From: Nostoc desertorum CM1-VF14
GTDB taxonomy: Bacteria; Cyanobacteriota; Cyanobacteriia; Cyanobacteriales; Nostocaceae
DNA: 64,000 bases
Assembly (NCBI GenBank): GCA_019359245.1
Contig: JAHHHR010000042.1
Location: 1-64,000, forward strand
Reading direction: 5' to 3'
Shown here: positions 33,196-42,906 of the stretch, piece after piece
Layout: every line of letters starts with the position of its first letter
Numbering within the stretch: the stretch's first letter is position 1
Notes under the pieces: model-generated
Seen by the model: only the letters and a program-made list of their open reading frames with translations
The model's database searches: none
What the model was told of the DNA's origin: nothing
Program-made: the position numbers and the translations under genes

Positions 33196-33407
33196 GTGAG
33201 GGAATAGGCAAGTTGAATTATATAAACTTATTTGTTGCTAACTTCAAGAATATATTTCTTGCATAAATGGCAGATAAAAAAGTAATAAGTTTTATATCAA
33301 CATCAGCAGTGCTAACTTTTGCTAAAGGTCTATTGAATTTCAAACCTGAAAAGTTCTCGTCTTTTTTCTCGGTTATTTTTCTTCAAGTCGCAAAGTGACC
33401 ATAACTT

Positions 33408-35879
33408 ATGAAGTTCTGGAATCAGCACCTGACCACTAAAGTTGCCAGTTCATTCTTGCTCTTGTCCCTGGTAAGCGTTGGCGTGGTTGGAGGAGTTGCC
33501 TTTATCAAAGCGAGGGAGGCTTTAAAGCAGGCGGCCTTTGATCGACTCAATGTAACTGCAACGCTTAAGGAGGAAGAAATAACTCGGTGGTTTGAAGACC
33601 AACAGCGAGATTTTCTACTTGCAACTCAATCTACAGACGTACAAGCGAATCTTAAGATACTCTTAAGTAGTGAAAAAAGTAACGCAAATTATGAGGCTGC
33701 TTACACTGTTGTCTCTAAATATTTAATTAGAGTCGTCAAACTTAAACCCAATCTCAAAGAAATTTTCATTCTCGATCGCAGCAATCGAATCATTCTATGC
33801 ACTGACAAAAAGCGTGAAGGTCAGTATGAAATTTTAGGCAACATTACTTATATTGAGCAGGTTGAACTAGGAGATACTTTTAACCCAAATTTCTACGTTT
33901 CGCCGTTGACTGGTAAACCATCAGTTACCTTGGCAACATCTTTGCGTAACACCGCAGGGGTAAGACAAGGTGTGATTTTAGCTCATCTGAACCTAGACCG
34001 AATTGATAATATCGTCCGGGAACGCACAGGCTTGGGTAAAAGCGGCGAAACTTATTTAATTGGCTCCTTAATAACTAAAAACACCTTTATTTCTAAACCA
34101 CAAGTCAACACACAAGACTTTCCTGAAAGAATTAGCAGTCAAGGCATTGATGAGGCAATGAGTGGAGTCAGAGGCTTTGGGCTTTATCGCAACTATGCTG
34201 GAGTGCCAGTTATTGGAATGTATCGCTGGCTTAACGATCAAGATTTGTCTTTACTGGTAGAAATGCATCAAGAAGAAGCCTTTGCTCCTGCTCGTCAACT
34301 GGCAGCGACTATTGTATTAGTAGGGTTGGTGTCTGTGGGAGGACTATTGATCGGAGTGTATTGGCTGATGCGACAGTTGAAAATCTCTCGCGAACAGTTA
34401 GAAAATTACAGCTACCAATTGGAGGTGAAAGCCCAAGAAGCCGAAACTGCTAACCGTACCAAAAGCGAATTCCTGGCAAACATGAGCCACGAACTTCGCA
34501 CTCCCCTCAATAGCATCCTTGGCTTCACTCAACTCATAACGCGCGATCGCTCTATCAATCCTTCGCATTTGGAACATCTAGGAATTATAAGTCGCAGTGG
34601 CGAGCATTTGCTGACATTGATCAATGATGTGTTGTCAATGTCCAAAATTGAGGCAGGTCGAACAACATTGAATGAAAATAGTTTTAACCTGTATTCTTTG
34701 CTTGACTCGCTCCAAGAGATGCTGCAAATAAAAGCAAAATCCAAGGGATTACAACTAATATTTGAGCGTAGTCCCAAAGTTCCCCAATGTGTGCGTACAG
34801 ACGAAAGTAAATTACGTCAAGTCTTAATTAACCTCCTTGGTAACGCCATCAAATTTACTCAATTCGGTAGTGTTAGTTTGCGTGTGAGAGAGAAGACTGA
34901 AAATTTGGAAACTTCTAATCCTCAATTCTCAATTCTCAGTCACCTTCATTTTGAAATAGAAGATACTGGTCTTGGCATTGCACCAGTTGAACTGGACAAT
35001 TTGTTTAAACCATTTGTCCAAACAGAAGCCGGTCGCAAATCTCAACAAGGAACAGGTCTGGGTTTAACTATTAGCCAACAATTTGTGCGCCTTATGGGTG
35101 GTAACATTACTGTTAGGAGTAGTTTAGGTCAAGGAACAATTTTTGCTTTTGAAATCAAAATTAGCCCAGCAGAAATAACTGAAATTCAAACTCGACAGTT
35201 ATATCAGCGAGTAATTGGTCTAGAGGCTAATCAACCGAAATACCGAATCTTAGTAGTAGAGGATAAATGGGAGAATCGCCAACTCCTAGTCAAAATGCTC
35301 GCATCGCTTGGCTTCGAGGTGCGTGAAGCTGAAAACGGTAAACAAGGAGTAAGCATCTGGGAAACCTGGGAACCGCATTTAATTTGGATGGATATGCGAA
35401 TGCCAGTGATGGATGGGTATGAAGCCACCAAACAGATCAAGGCTCATTTAAAAGGTCATGCTACTGTGATCATTGCTCTGACTGCTAGTGCCTTTGATGA
35501 GGAACGAACTGTGGTTTTATCTACAGGCTGTAACGATTTTGTGCGTAAGCCCTTCCGAGAAGAAGTAATTTTGAAAAAAATGGCGAAATATTTAGGGGTG
35601 CGTTATGTCTATGAACAAGAAGCACCTAAACAAATCCAATTAGCAGAAAGTTCTGACCTTGAGCTTTTCTCATTAGAAAAAGCGTTGGCTAAAATGCCCT
35701 CTGGGTGGATAGCACAGTTACACCAAGCAGCACTACGTACAGATGAAAAGTTGATTTTCAGCCTGATTGAGCAAATTCCTGAAGAATCTGTACTTCTGGC
35801 TAATGCCCTGGCTGATTGGGTCAATAACTTTCGCATTGATAAAGTCATTGATTTAACACAACCAGAACAAAATGGATAA
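33408..35879 (+). CDS. Hybrid sensor histidine kinase
   Basis: The 823-aa product has a membrane helix near residues 12-33 and a dCache-type periplasmic sensor at about 40-295. A second helix lies near 300-322 (ATIVLVGLVSVGGLLIGVYW), followed by a coiled coil. The HisKA domain has phospho-acceptor His361 in FLANMSHELRTPLNSILGF. The HATPase domain has its N box in RQVLINLLGNAIKFT and G box in DTGLGIAPVEL. A receiver domain has Asp662 in LIWMDMRMPVMDG. No HAMP domain is evident between helix 2 and HisKA. The stop overlaps the next gene by eight bases, so the two are cotranslated. Confidence 0.92.
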   Translation: MKFWNQHLTTKVASSFLLLSLVSVGVVGGVAFIKAREALKQAAFDRLNVTATLKEEEITRWFEDQQRDFLLATQSTDVQANLKILLSSEKSNANYEAAYTVVSKYLIRVVKLKPNLKEIFILDRSNRIILCTDKKREGQYEILGNITYIEQVELGDTFNPNFYVSPLTGKPSVTLATSLRNTAGVRQGVILAHLNLDRIDNIVRERTGLGKSGETYLIGSLITKNTFISKPQVNTQDFPERISSQGIDEAMSGVRGFGLYRNYAGVPVIGMYRWLNDQDLSLLVEMHQEEAFAPARQLAATIVLVGLVSVGGLLIGVYWLMRQLKISREQLENYSYQLEVKAQEAETANRTKSEFLANMSHELRTPLNSILGFTQLITRDRSINPSHLEHLGIISRSGEHLLTLINDVLSMSKIEAGRTTLNENSFNLYSLLDSLQEMLQIKAKSKGLQLIFERSPKVPQCVRTDESKLRQVLINLLGNAIKFTQFGSVSLRVREKTENLETSNPQFSILSHLHFEIEDTGLGIAPVELDNLFKPFVQTEAGRKSQQGTGLGLTISQQFVRLMGGNITVRSSLGQGTIFAFEIKISPAEITEIQTRQLYQRVIGLEANQPKYRILVVEDKWENRQLLVKMLASLGFEVREAENGKQGVSIWETWEPHLIWMDMRMPVMDGYEATKQIKAHLKGHATVIIALTASAFDEERTVVLSTGCNDFVRKPFREEVILKKMAKYLGVRYVYEQEAPKQIQLAESSDLELFSLEKALAKMPSGWIAQLHQAALRTDEKLIFSLIEQIPEESVLLANALADWVNNFRIDKVIDLTQPEQNG

Positions 35880-36696
35880 AAATCAGGTTCAGCTACTCAA
35901 AGCAAACATTCTACTTGTTGATGATACTCCAGACAATCTGCGACTTTTATCTGCCATGCTAACTCAGCTGGGGTATGAAATTCGCAGAGTAATTAACGGG
36001 CAAACAGCTTTAAAAACAGCGCAAGCTGCCCCACCCGATTTAATTTTGCTCGACATCATGATGCCAGATATGAATGGCTATGAAGTCTGTCAACATCTGA
36101 AAGCTTCAGAGAAAACCCGCGACATCCCGGTGATTTTTATCAGTGCTTTGGATGAAGTACTCGACAAAGTTAAAGCCTTTGCCGTCGGAGGAGTGGATTA
36201 CATCACCAAGCCGTTTAGTGAAGAAGAGGTTTTTGCCCGTGTTGAGAATAACCTGACTATCCGCAGGCTGCAAACGCAACTCACGGAGCAAAATGTACGT
36301 CTGCAACAGCAAATTATCCTTAGCGAAGTTTCCCAAAAAGCTCGCCAAAAAGCAGAGTCAGCACTGCGACTAAGCCAGTTTTATTTAGACAAATTTAGAT
36401 ATCCTATATATTTTGTAAATTCGGATGCCCAGTTTGTATATGTGAATGAAGCAGCTTATCGTATTCTGGGTTATACCCGCGAACAACTGCTAAGTATGAC
36501 TGTTCATGATATTGACCCAAATTTTCCAGCAGTTACTTGGCAGTCAAAATGGCAAGAATTTAGACATAAAAACTCTTTCACTTTTGAATCTACTCACCTT
36601 ACTCAAGATGGTCGAGAAATAAGCGTGGAAATAACCATCAATTATCTGGAGTTCGACGGTCAAGAATACCATTGTGTGAGTGTCCGCAATATTTAA
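35872..36696 (+). CDS. Response regulator with a C-terminal PAS domain
   Basis: The 274-aa product has an N-terminal receiver domain with phospho-acceptor Asp61 in LILLDIMMPDMNGYEV and the switch Lys in VDYITKPFSEEEVF. A short coiled coil leads to a PAS domain (DKFRYPIYFVNSDAQFVYVN to VEITINYLEFDGQEYHCVSV). It ends at the PAC motif without a kinase or output domain. Related proteins usually go on to a histidine kinase, so this may be a 3'-truncated form. An ISAs1 relic lies 250 bases downstream, which fits a rearrangement that removed the end. Confidence 0.85.
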   Translation: MDKNQVQLLKANILLVDDTPDNLRLLSAMLTQLGYEIRRVINGQTALKTAQAAPPDLILLDIMMPDMNGYEVCQHLKASEKTRDIPVIFISALDEVLDKVKAFAVGGVDYITKPFSEEEVFARVENNLTIRRLQTQLTEQNVRLQQQIILSEVSQKARQKAESALRLSQFYLDKFRYPIYFVNSDAQFVYVNEAAYRILGYTREQLLSMTVHDIDPNFPAVTWQSKWQEFRHKNSFTFESTHLTQDGREISVEITINYLEFDGQEYHCVSVRNI

Positions 36697-36949
36697 ACTT
36701 GTTAACAGGGGTAAGATTACCAAGCTGACGTTTGCCGCCACATAAGGGACTTCTAACTAAAAAAATAATCAATCAATCGTTTTGGAAGGCAGGGGGAGTA
36801 GAGGAGGCAGAGGGAGAAAGAATTAGATAGTGACGTTGGATGTAGGAATTAAGTAATTTAATTTTTGGATGTCCCTAACCGCTAAAACCCTTGCTGTGCA
36901 AGAGATTTTAAAATAAAAATACAGTTTAATTGAAAATCAATTAAATTAG

Positions 36950-37114
36950 ACATTGGATATTGCATTTGATGAAGATGATTCTCGAATTAGAAAGAATAAT
37001 GCTTCTCATAATATGGCAATTCTCCGACAAATATCTTTAAAGATTTTAAATCAACATAAAACAGTTAAAAAAATAATAAAACGTAAAAGAAATAAATTAG
37101 TAGTAAATAGTTAA
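36950..37114 (+). pseudogene. ISAs1-type transposase relic
   Basis: The frame reads TLDIAFDEDDSRIRKNNASH, then NMAILRQISLKILNQHKT and a stop at 37112-37114. It aligns with the C-terminus of ISAs1-type transposases, like the longer relic at 30966. The 36697-36949 gap before it holds no gene, only a G-rich mini-repeat (GGAAGGCAGGGGGAGTAGAG) near 36785. Confidence 0.65.
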
Positions 37115-37668
37115 GCTGATATTTGTCGAGTCCTGTCAAAAATGTTGGACTATTTTTGTAAACACTATCGGCTAAATTGACTCAAATCTAAACCCTAACT
37201 ATTGGACTTATCCGCAACACGTAAATCCTTACTGTGAAAGGGTTTTGCGAATTCATGTTGAATAGGCGATCGCAATTTTATTCTACGATAAATAGGCGTT
37301 TTCAGGCATTCAGGGAGAAAAACGCAAAATTGCGGTGAAAGGTATGAAAGGATGAAATCAATCATCTTGCCCAAAAGGTTAACATGACCTTTTCAGACGT
37401 TTACTGACCTATTTTACATAAATTTAACTACATTTTTTTGAAAAATCCCTTACTACCTAAGACTTTTTCATGCTTAGAAAACTGGGGAATTATCTTAAAT
37501 TAAATGCATGGTTACATCAACCCCAAACAAAATTTCAATAAGGATAGAAGTCATATCTTTATGAGATGAACTGGGAAAAAAAGATTTTTTTAATAGTTGA
37601 TGAGAAAAATAACTCTTTAAAGAGTTCCTTTTGCAAGTGCAAATCTACAGTAAGGATTTACAAGAAAT
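37115..37668. promoter_or_regulatory. Long intergenic leader of the small-molecule cluster, with two inverted repeats
   Basis: The 554-base region has no gene. It holds AAAAGGT-N7-ACCTTTT at 37373-37393 and the perfect 16-bp palindrome AACTCTTTAAAGAGTT at 37611-37626, which ends 42 bases before the CMD start codon. Both could be operators. A HIP1 site lies near 37268. The position suggests that the promoter of the cluster is here. Confidence 0.45.
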
Positions 37669-38037
37669 ATGAATCTAACCAAGAATGAAATGGAATGTAA
37701 AAATGCAGTTTTGGACGATCAAGACGTTCAAGAGGGTTTAAAAAGTATCAACGCTAAATTTGGTGATTTTTGCACCCGTGTAGCAGGTGAAGCATGGGGT
37801 CTACCTTTAATCGACCAAAAAACAAAAGCTCTAATTACAATCGCAGTAGATGTTGTGAATCAAAATCAAGTAGGCCCAGGTAGTCCGTTCGGGGCACATG
37901 TGCAAATGGCTCTCAAGCAAGGAGCCACTGTTGCAGAGATAGAAGAACTCCTTTTATTTATGTGCGTTTATGGGGGTTTCAATAAGGTTGCTGGTTGCTT
38001 TGGTAGCCTCAATGAGATTCTTAGTTCCCAAACCTAA
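37669..38037 (+). CDS. Carboxymuconolactone decarboxylase-family protein (first copy)
   Basis: The 122-aa product matches the CMD/AhpD family fold: FGDFCTRVAGEAWGLPLIDQ, then KTKALITIAVDVVNQNQ, a helix region (GAHVQMALKQGATVAEIEEL) and LLFMCVYGGFNKVAGCFGSL. It lacks the CxxC motif of AhpD peroxidases, so it is nearer to CMD itself, which acts on aromatic ring-cleavage products. The clear ATG at 37669 lies 42 bases after a perfect palindrome. It is the first gene of the cluster and has a dead tandem copy at 39661-39975. Confidence 0.85.
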   Translation: MNLTKNEMECKNAVLDDQDVQEGLKSINAKFGDFCTRVAGEAWGLPLIDQKTKALITIAVDVVNQNQVGPGSPFGAHVQMALKQGATVAEIEELLLFMCVYGGFNKVAGCFGSLNEILSSQT

Positions 38038-38084
38038 TATTTCGCCTCAATTAAGACAGAAGATGTGGGCAAAGGAGAGCAGCA

Positions 38085-39626
38085 ATGATGTTAACAACTA
38101 GAAAAGCCGATTATGCAATCCGCGATCAAAAAGGTAAAGTAGCCTTTTATGTTCTTTTGTGGAAACGGAGAGGAATTTCCTTAGAACTTTTCGATGACTA
38201 CTGGAGAGATGTTCATGGCCCAGTCTGCGCGCGATTACCAAGCCAGCACCAATACTGGCAGTTCCATCTGTCTCAAAATGAAGGTGGTTTATGGCCAACT
38301 ATTAAAGGTATTGAGTATATTTGCCCGGAAGAAGATCAGTTTAATGGCATTGCCGAATTAACCTTTGAGTCAGAAGCAGAACGTAATATTTGGTTTAAAT
38401 CTGCTGCCATTCTCATGGATGACGAGCACAATATATTTAGCAAAGCGATCGGTTATAACTCTAGCCCTGAGAATTCTAAAACCTATATTGATAGCATCCC
38501 CTCAGGAGATCCCAACGGCAAACTGAGTCTGATTAAGTTCCACGTTATGGTGAAGAAATCTGACGCTGTGAGCGTGGAAGCTTTTCGCAGATATATGACA
38601 GATAGCTTTGCACCAGCTGTTATCCAAAGTGATTCTGTCCTCAAGTTCCGGCTGCATTTGTTTGAAGAAGTAGATAATTCCCGCCCAGATGCGGCTGGGG
38701 TATCTCATTATGAATCTCCAGATAAGCAGTATCAAGCAGCCTTTGAAATTGCCTTTGCCAATCCTCTGGAAATGGAAACATTCTTTGCCTCTAAAGAATA
38801 TGCAACTGCTGTTCAAGACCAGATTCAGTACGTTCAGCGCATTCTACCATTTCCAGAACGAACTGCTTACACTTTTGTTTACGACGGCAAGATGACGCTG
38901 GCGGGTCAGCGGAGTTCTACAGTTGCAGAACTGATCGCAAATATCGGTGCAACCAATCAACTAAAGGAGGACGTAGTTTGTCTTATGCTTGAACAAAAAC
39001 TTATATCTAACTCGAATGGTTTAGGCAATGGTTCCCAAAACACTGCAAACACATTCATTAATAAACGTACTAATTACTATAAAAATTTGTCAGCAGATTA
39101 TTCTCGTCCGGGACTTGTAACTGCTTATGTAGCGAAAAAACTGATAGAAGATGGCGAAAAGTTTGTAGGAATGAAAGAAAGGATATTGCCACAGATCAGT
39201 CCTAGTTATACTGTTGAACAGATTGAAGAAGAGAATAAAGAATGGTGGCCAACCCATTGTGAGGCATTAAGGCAGGGACGAGGCGATATTTTAACTGGTG
39301 AATATCGTGAAGATTTGGTTTATTTTTGCCAGGATGGCCCCTATCAGGGGTTAGCACAGCAAAAAGAGCGCGAACAACATTGGTGGGCATTAATTGCTCA
39401 ACCAGATGTAACAATGTGTTGGCCAATCGTCATGTTTCATGGTGAAGTTACCTTCTTTGAATGGAAGTGTGTAGATGATGAAACCAACGAAACACTTGCT
39501 AAGGGAAATGTTACTTGGATTCGCCGTGGTCACAGAGGCGGATGTTACCTCAAAACTGAGCAATTGACTTTCTACCGCGATGTTTTTGCTCCCAGTGGAT
39601 TATTGAAACTGATCGCTACAGCCTAG
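38085..39626 (+). CDS. Double EthD domain protein fused to a SnoaL-like domain
   Basis: The 513-aa product starts at an ATG with GGAG eight bases upstream. Residues 1-300 form two EthD-type dimeric alpha/beta-barrel repeats (LLWKRRGISLELFDDYWRDV and LIKFHVMVKKSDAVSVEAFR, each followed by HGP/SFAP motifs). The EthD family includes proteins needed for ether degradation and polyketide tailoring. The last ~210 residues form a different, SnoaL/NTF2-like domain (PGLVTAYVAKKLIEDGEKFV to WPIVMFHGEVTFFEWKCVD). At the junction the DNA reads AAAGGAGG followed by an in-frame ATG (Met301), which hints at an old gene boundary or internal start. The EthD part is nearly identical to that of 39976-42906. Confidence 0.8.
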   Translation: MMLTTRKADYAIRDQKGKVAFYVLLWKRRGISLELFDDYWRDVHGPVCARLPSQHQYWQFHLSQNEGGLWPTIKGIEYICPEEDQFNGIAELTFESEAERNIWFKSAAILMDDEHNIFSKAIGYNSSPENSKTYIDSIPSGDPNGKLSLIKFHVMVKKSDAVSVEAFRRYMTDSFAPAVIQSDSVLKFRLHLFEEVDNSRPDAAGVSHYESPDKQYQAAFEIAFANPLEMETFFASKEYATAVQDQIQYVQRILPFPERTAYTFVYDGKMTLAGQRSSTVAELIANIGATNQLKEDVVCLMLEQKLISNSNGLGNGSQNTANTFINKRTNYYKNLSADYSRPGLVTAYVAKKLIEDGEKFVGMKERILPQISPSYTVEQIEEENKEWWPTHCEALRQGRGDILTGEYREDLVYFCQDGPYQGLAQQKEREQHWWALIAQPDVTMCWPIVMFHGEVTFFEWKCVDDETNETLAKGNVTWIRRGHRGGCYLKTEQLTFYRDVFAPSGLLKLIATA

Positions 39627-39660
39627 ACAGACAAGCGGGTATACAAAAATGCTTGCATGA

Positions 39661-39975
39661 GTTGAAACTGTAAATTTAAAAAGTATTAACCCGAATGGTT
39701 ACTTTGTTACTCGTGTAGATGGTGAAATATGGGGTCTGCGATTAATTGACCAAAAGGCTAAAGCGCTGATTGCGATCGCAGTTGATATTGTCAACCAAAA
39801 TCATCAAGCTTCCGGTAATCCTTTTACAAAACATATAACTATAGCTCTCAAATAGGGAGCTACTTACGAAGAAATTGCAGAAATTCTTTTGTTCATGTGC
39901 GTTTACGCGGGATTCAATAAAGTTGCAGGCTGCTTCGGCATCCTTAATAAGATTTTTGAAACAAGGAAAAAGGTA
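39661..39975 (+). pseudogene. Second CMD copy, inactivated by an internal stop
   Basis: The frame reads KSINPNGYFVTRVDGEIWGL, IDQKAKALIAIAVDIVNQNH and IALK, then a TAG stop at 39853-39855. It continues as GATYEEIAEILLFMCVYAGF and NKVAGCFGILNKIF. Its order and sequence match the first CMD gene (37669-38037), so it is a tandem copy. The frame runs on without a stop into the start of the next gene (ATG 39976), so the last 40 codons of the dead gene form an open extension upstream of it. Confidence 0.8.
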
Positions 39976-42906
39976 ATGACAACAGCAATGAGAAGAGTTG
40001 ATTACTCAATCCGCGACCAAAAAGGCAAGCTAGCCCTCTATATTTTGTTATGGAAACGCAAAGGCATTTCCCTAGAACTTTTCGATGATTACTGGAGAAA
40101 CGTACATGGCCCCCTCTGTGCCCGCCTTCCAGGACAGCATCAATACTGGCAGTTTCACCTAGCTAAAAATGAAGGTGGCATTTGGCCGAAAGTTGCTCAG
40201 GTAGATTATACCTGTACTGAAGAAGAGCAGTTTACTGCAATTGCCGAATTAACCTTTGAGACAGAAGCTGAACGCGATATATGGTTCAAATCTGCCGCCA
40301 TTCTCATGGATGACGAGCACAACATATTCAGCAAAGCAGTTGGTTACATAACTAATTCTGGCAATTCTAAAACCTATATTGATAGCATCCCCTCAGGAGA
40401 TCCCAACGGAGAACTGGGTGTAATTAAGTTCCATGTAATGGTGAAGAAATCTGATGCTGTGAGCGTGGAAGCTTTTCGCAGATATATGACAGATAGCTTT
40501 GCACCAGCTGTTATCCAAAGTGATTCTGTCCTAAAATTCCGACTGCATTTGTTGGAGGAAGTAGATACTTCTCGCCCAGATGCGCCTGGAGTATCTCATT
40601 ATGAAGCCTCAGAGAAGCAGTATGAAGCTGCCTTTGAAATTGCTTTTGCCAATCCTCTGGAAATGGAAACATTCTTTGCTTCTAAACAATATATTGCTGC
40701 TATCCAAGACCAGGCTAATTACATACAAAGGCTTTTACCATTTCCAGAGCGAACTGCTTACACCTTTGTTTATGACAGCAAGATGACTCTAGCAGGTCAA
40801 TGTAGTTCTAATGTTGCGGATTTAATTATGAAAGTAGGCGCGACAAATCAACTTAAGGAGGACGTAGTTTCTCTAATGAACGGCAAGCAGAATAAACAAA
40901 ATGGTAAGTCTGGATTAGGTCATTACCTGCAAGGTGTACAACATTTTGGCATCACAGTTTATGACATGCCAAAATCTTTAGAATTTTACCTTGAAGTATT
41001 GGGAGGTAAAGTCGCTATTGGTGGAAATGGATTTTACGGCGAAGCATTGCACAATTTGATGTTTCAAAAAGAGGAGGTTGAGGCCATTGAAAAAGGGATC
41101 AATCCAAAGTCTCTAGGAGTTGCCAACATTAGAGATGGTTCAGACATGTCTTTAGATGTCAGATTCATTTCTTTTGGCAATACAGTAGTTGAAGTCATTC
41201 ATTTCCGAGATGCTAAGTTAACATTTGCTGCACCGAATGCTTTTGAAAAAATACCTTCCTCTGTTGGTTACACCAATGCACCGCACCTTTCCTTCTATGT
41301 GAAAGATGATGTAGATATTGATGTTTTTGCGAAAGAATTAGAAGAGGAATGTCAAAGACGGGGGCTGACTGAGGTAGTTGTTAACCGTGTTATTAGGGCT
41401 AACTCGGCAGAAGAAATGAAAAAACTTGCCCCCCAATTTGCCAAGACAGACTTTACTGGCGATTTTGAAGGATGGGCACTATTCTACTGCAAAGGGCCAA
41501 ATGGGGAACAGTTAGAATTCAACCAAGTTACTCGTAAAGCCAAAGAAAACTTTACTAGAGCAGAGGCAGAATATAACCAAGCTAATGGGACAAATTACTG
41601 GTTTTTAAATTCTCAGAAACCAAAATCAAATGCTCAGGGACTTTACGCTACATACAGTGTTTCCGTTAATGCTCCTTTAGAAACTGTTTGGGATGTTTTG
41701 ATGGACAAAATGCAAAACCCCCAACCATATATTCCCCATGTAGTTGAAGAACTGAAGATTTTAGAGAGATATGACAATGGCATTCTCCGCGAAATTAGAA
41801 CGCCGGGAATGCAGATGAAAGAAAGAGTCATCGTAGACAAGCAAGCTGGAAAAGTAACATTCATTGTGGTGGATCATCCACTTTTTACTGGTGAATTGAG
41901 TAACCAGGTGACGCTACCTTCAAATGGTAATTCTGGCTCTTTGCCAATTCTAACTTACACAATAAATTTGCAGCCTACTAGTGACAAAGCCCTCGCGCAA
42001 GTAGAAGCCCAATGGTTTATTAAAGCTGCTCAACCAGAAGCGATCGCTCAAGCTGCTCAACATCTAAAACAGATCATTGAAAGTAAAAATAATCACGAGG
42101 AAAAAACAATGGTAGTCGCACATTCACAGACATTTGTTGGTACGAAATCTGAAATTGTTCGGCGGATGTTTCAAGCTGGCGAATCGATGAATGTAGAAAA
42201 CTTCGTTAAGTTCTACACCGAAGATGCCCACTATCAATTTAGCAACTTCCCCGTTGCTTATGGGCCACAAGGTATTAGAGACTCTTCTGTTAGTTTCCTG
42301 GAAACGGTTGCCAAAGTTTACCACCATATTAAGAATATGTGGGAAGTAGGAGACACAGTTGTTTGTGAAATGGATGTCACCTACATTCGCCATGATGGTA
42401 AAGTTTTTACACTTCCTTGCTGCGACACAATTGTTTTCAAAGGCGATAAAGTCCAAGAACTGCGGATTTATATGAATATCGATCCGGTATTCGTCTTTGA
42501 TAACAATGAAGCACAGCCAAAATCTGCTACTTCTGGCGGTTCATTGACGAAAACGCTGGAAAAAATGTATGAGGCTTTACACGCCGAAAATTGGGATCAG
42601 TTTATGACATTCTTTACCCCCAATTTACTTTACAAAGTCGGTGCAAATGATCCTGTAATTGGGCCAGAAGCCTGTCGAGATTTGTTAAGTCATATCTATA
42701 AAACTCTCAAACTCACAACCCACAATACACGAGGAATTTGGGAAATTGGCAACACCATTATTTTAGAAATGGATGCTAATTATATCCATAAACAAGACAA
42801 GCGATTTGTTCAAGTTCCTTGTGTCGATATCTATCGTTTTGATGGCGATAAGATTTACGAATGGCGAGTTTATCCAGATGCATCTGCAACAGGTGTGCAG
42901 ATTTAA
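39976..42906 (+). CDS. Five-part fusion: double EthD, VOC, SRPBCC and two SnoaL domains
   Basis: The product is about 976 aa from the ATG at 39976 (AAAAAGG upstream). Residues 1-300 are two EthD repeats, about 90% identical to the previous gene. Residues ~315-540 form a VOC/glyoxalase-type domain (GVQHFGITVYDMPKSLEFYL). Residues ~555-705 are an SRPBCC/START-like pocket (YATYSVSVNAPLETVWDVLM). Residues ~712-842 and ~856-976 are two SnoaL-like domains (AGESMNVENFVKFYTEDAHY and ALHAENWDQFMTFFTPNLLY). The domains belong to families that bind or cyclise aromatic and polyketide-like compounds. In-frame ATGs at Met301 and Met712 have Shine-Dalgarno-like AAGGAGG and GAGG upstream, so shorter products are possible. 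No known protein with this architecture comes to mind. Confidence 0.8.
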   Translation: MTTAMRRVDYSIRDQKGKLALYILLWKRKGISLELFDDYWRNVHGPLCARLPGQHQYWQFHLAKNEGGIWPKVAQVDYTCTEEEQFTAIAELTFETEAERDIWFKSAAILMDDEHNIFSKAVGYITNSGNSKTYIDSIPSGDPNGELGVIKFHVMVKKSDAVSVEAFRRYMTDSFAPAVIQSDSVLKFRLHLLEEVDTSRPDAPGVSHYEASEKQYEAAFEIAFANPLEMETFFASKQYIAAIQDQANYIQRLLPFPERTAYTFVYDSKMTLAGQCSSNVADLIMKVGATNQLKEDVVSLMNGKQNKQNGKSGLGHYLQGVQHFGITVYDMPKSLEFYLEVLGGKVAIGGNGFYGEALHNLMFQKEEVEAIEKGINPKSLGVANIRDGSDMSLDVRFISFGNTVVEVIHFRDAKLTFAAPNAFEKIPSSVGYTNAPHLSFYVKDDVDIDVFAKELEEECQRRGLTEVVVNRVIRANSAEEMKKLAPQFAKTDFTGDFEGWALFYCKGPNGEQLEFNQVTRKAKENFTRAEAEYNQANGTNYWFLNSQKPKSNAQGLYATYSVSVNAPLETVWDVLMDKMQNPQPYIPHVVEELKILERYDNGILREIRTPGMQMKERVIVDKQAGKVTFIVVDHPLFTGELSNQVTLPSNGNSGSLPILTYTINLQPTSDKALAQVEAQWFIKAAQPEAIAQAAQHLKQIIESKNNHEEKTMVVAHSQTFVGTKSEIVRRMFQAGESMNVENFVKFYTEDAHYQFSNFPVAYGPQGIRDSSVSFLETVAKVYHHIKNMWEVGDTVVCEMDVTYIRHDGKVFTLPCCDTIVFKGDKVQELRIYMNIDPVFVFDNNEAQPKSATSGGSLTKTLEKMYEALHAENWDQFMTFFTPNLLYKVGANDPVIGPEACRDLLSHIYKTLKLTTHNTRGIWEIGNTIILEMDANYIHKQDKRFVQVPCVDIYRFDGDKIYEWRVYPDASATGVQI

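Noticed and set aside
37669..38037. AhpD-type peroxidase
   Set aside because: The CxxC motif that defines AhpD activity is absent, so only the wider CMD family is claimed.
39889..39975. A 1,005-aa reading of the large fusion starting at a TTG
   Set aside because: The first 29 residues are the tail of the dead CMD copy. The ATG at 39976 has a ribosome-binding site and matches the start of the paralogous gene.
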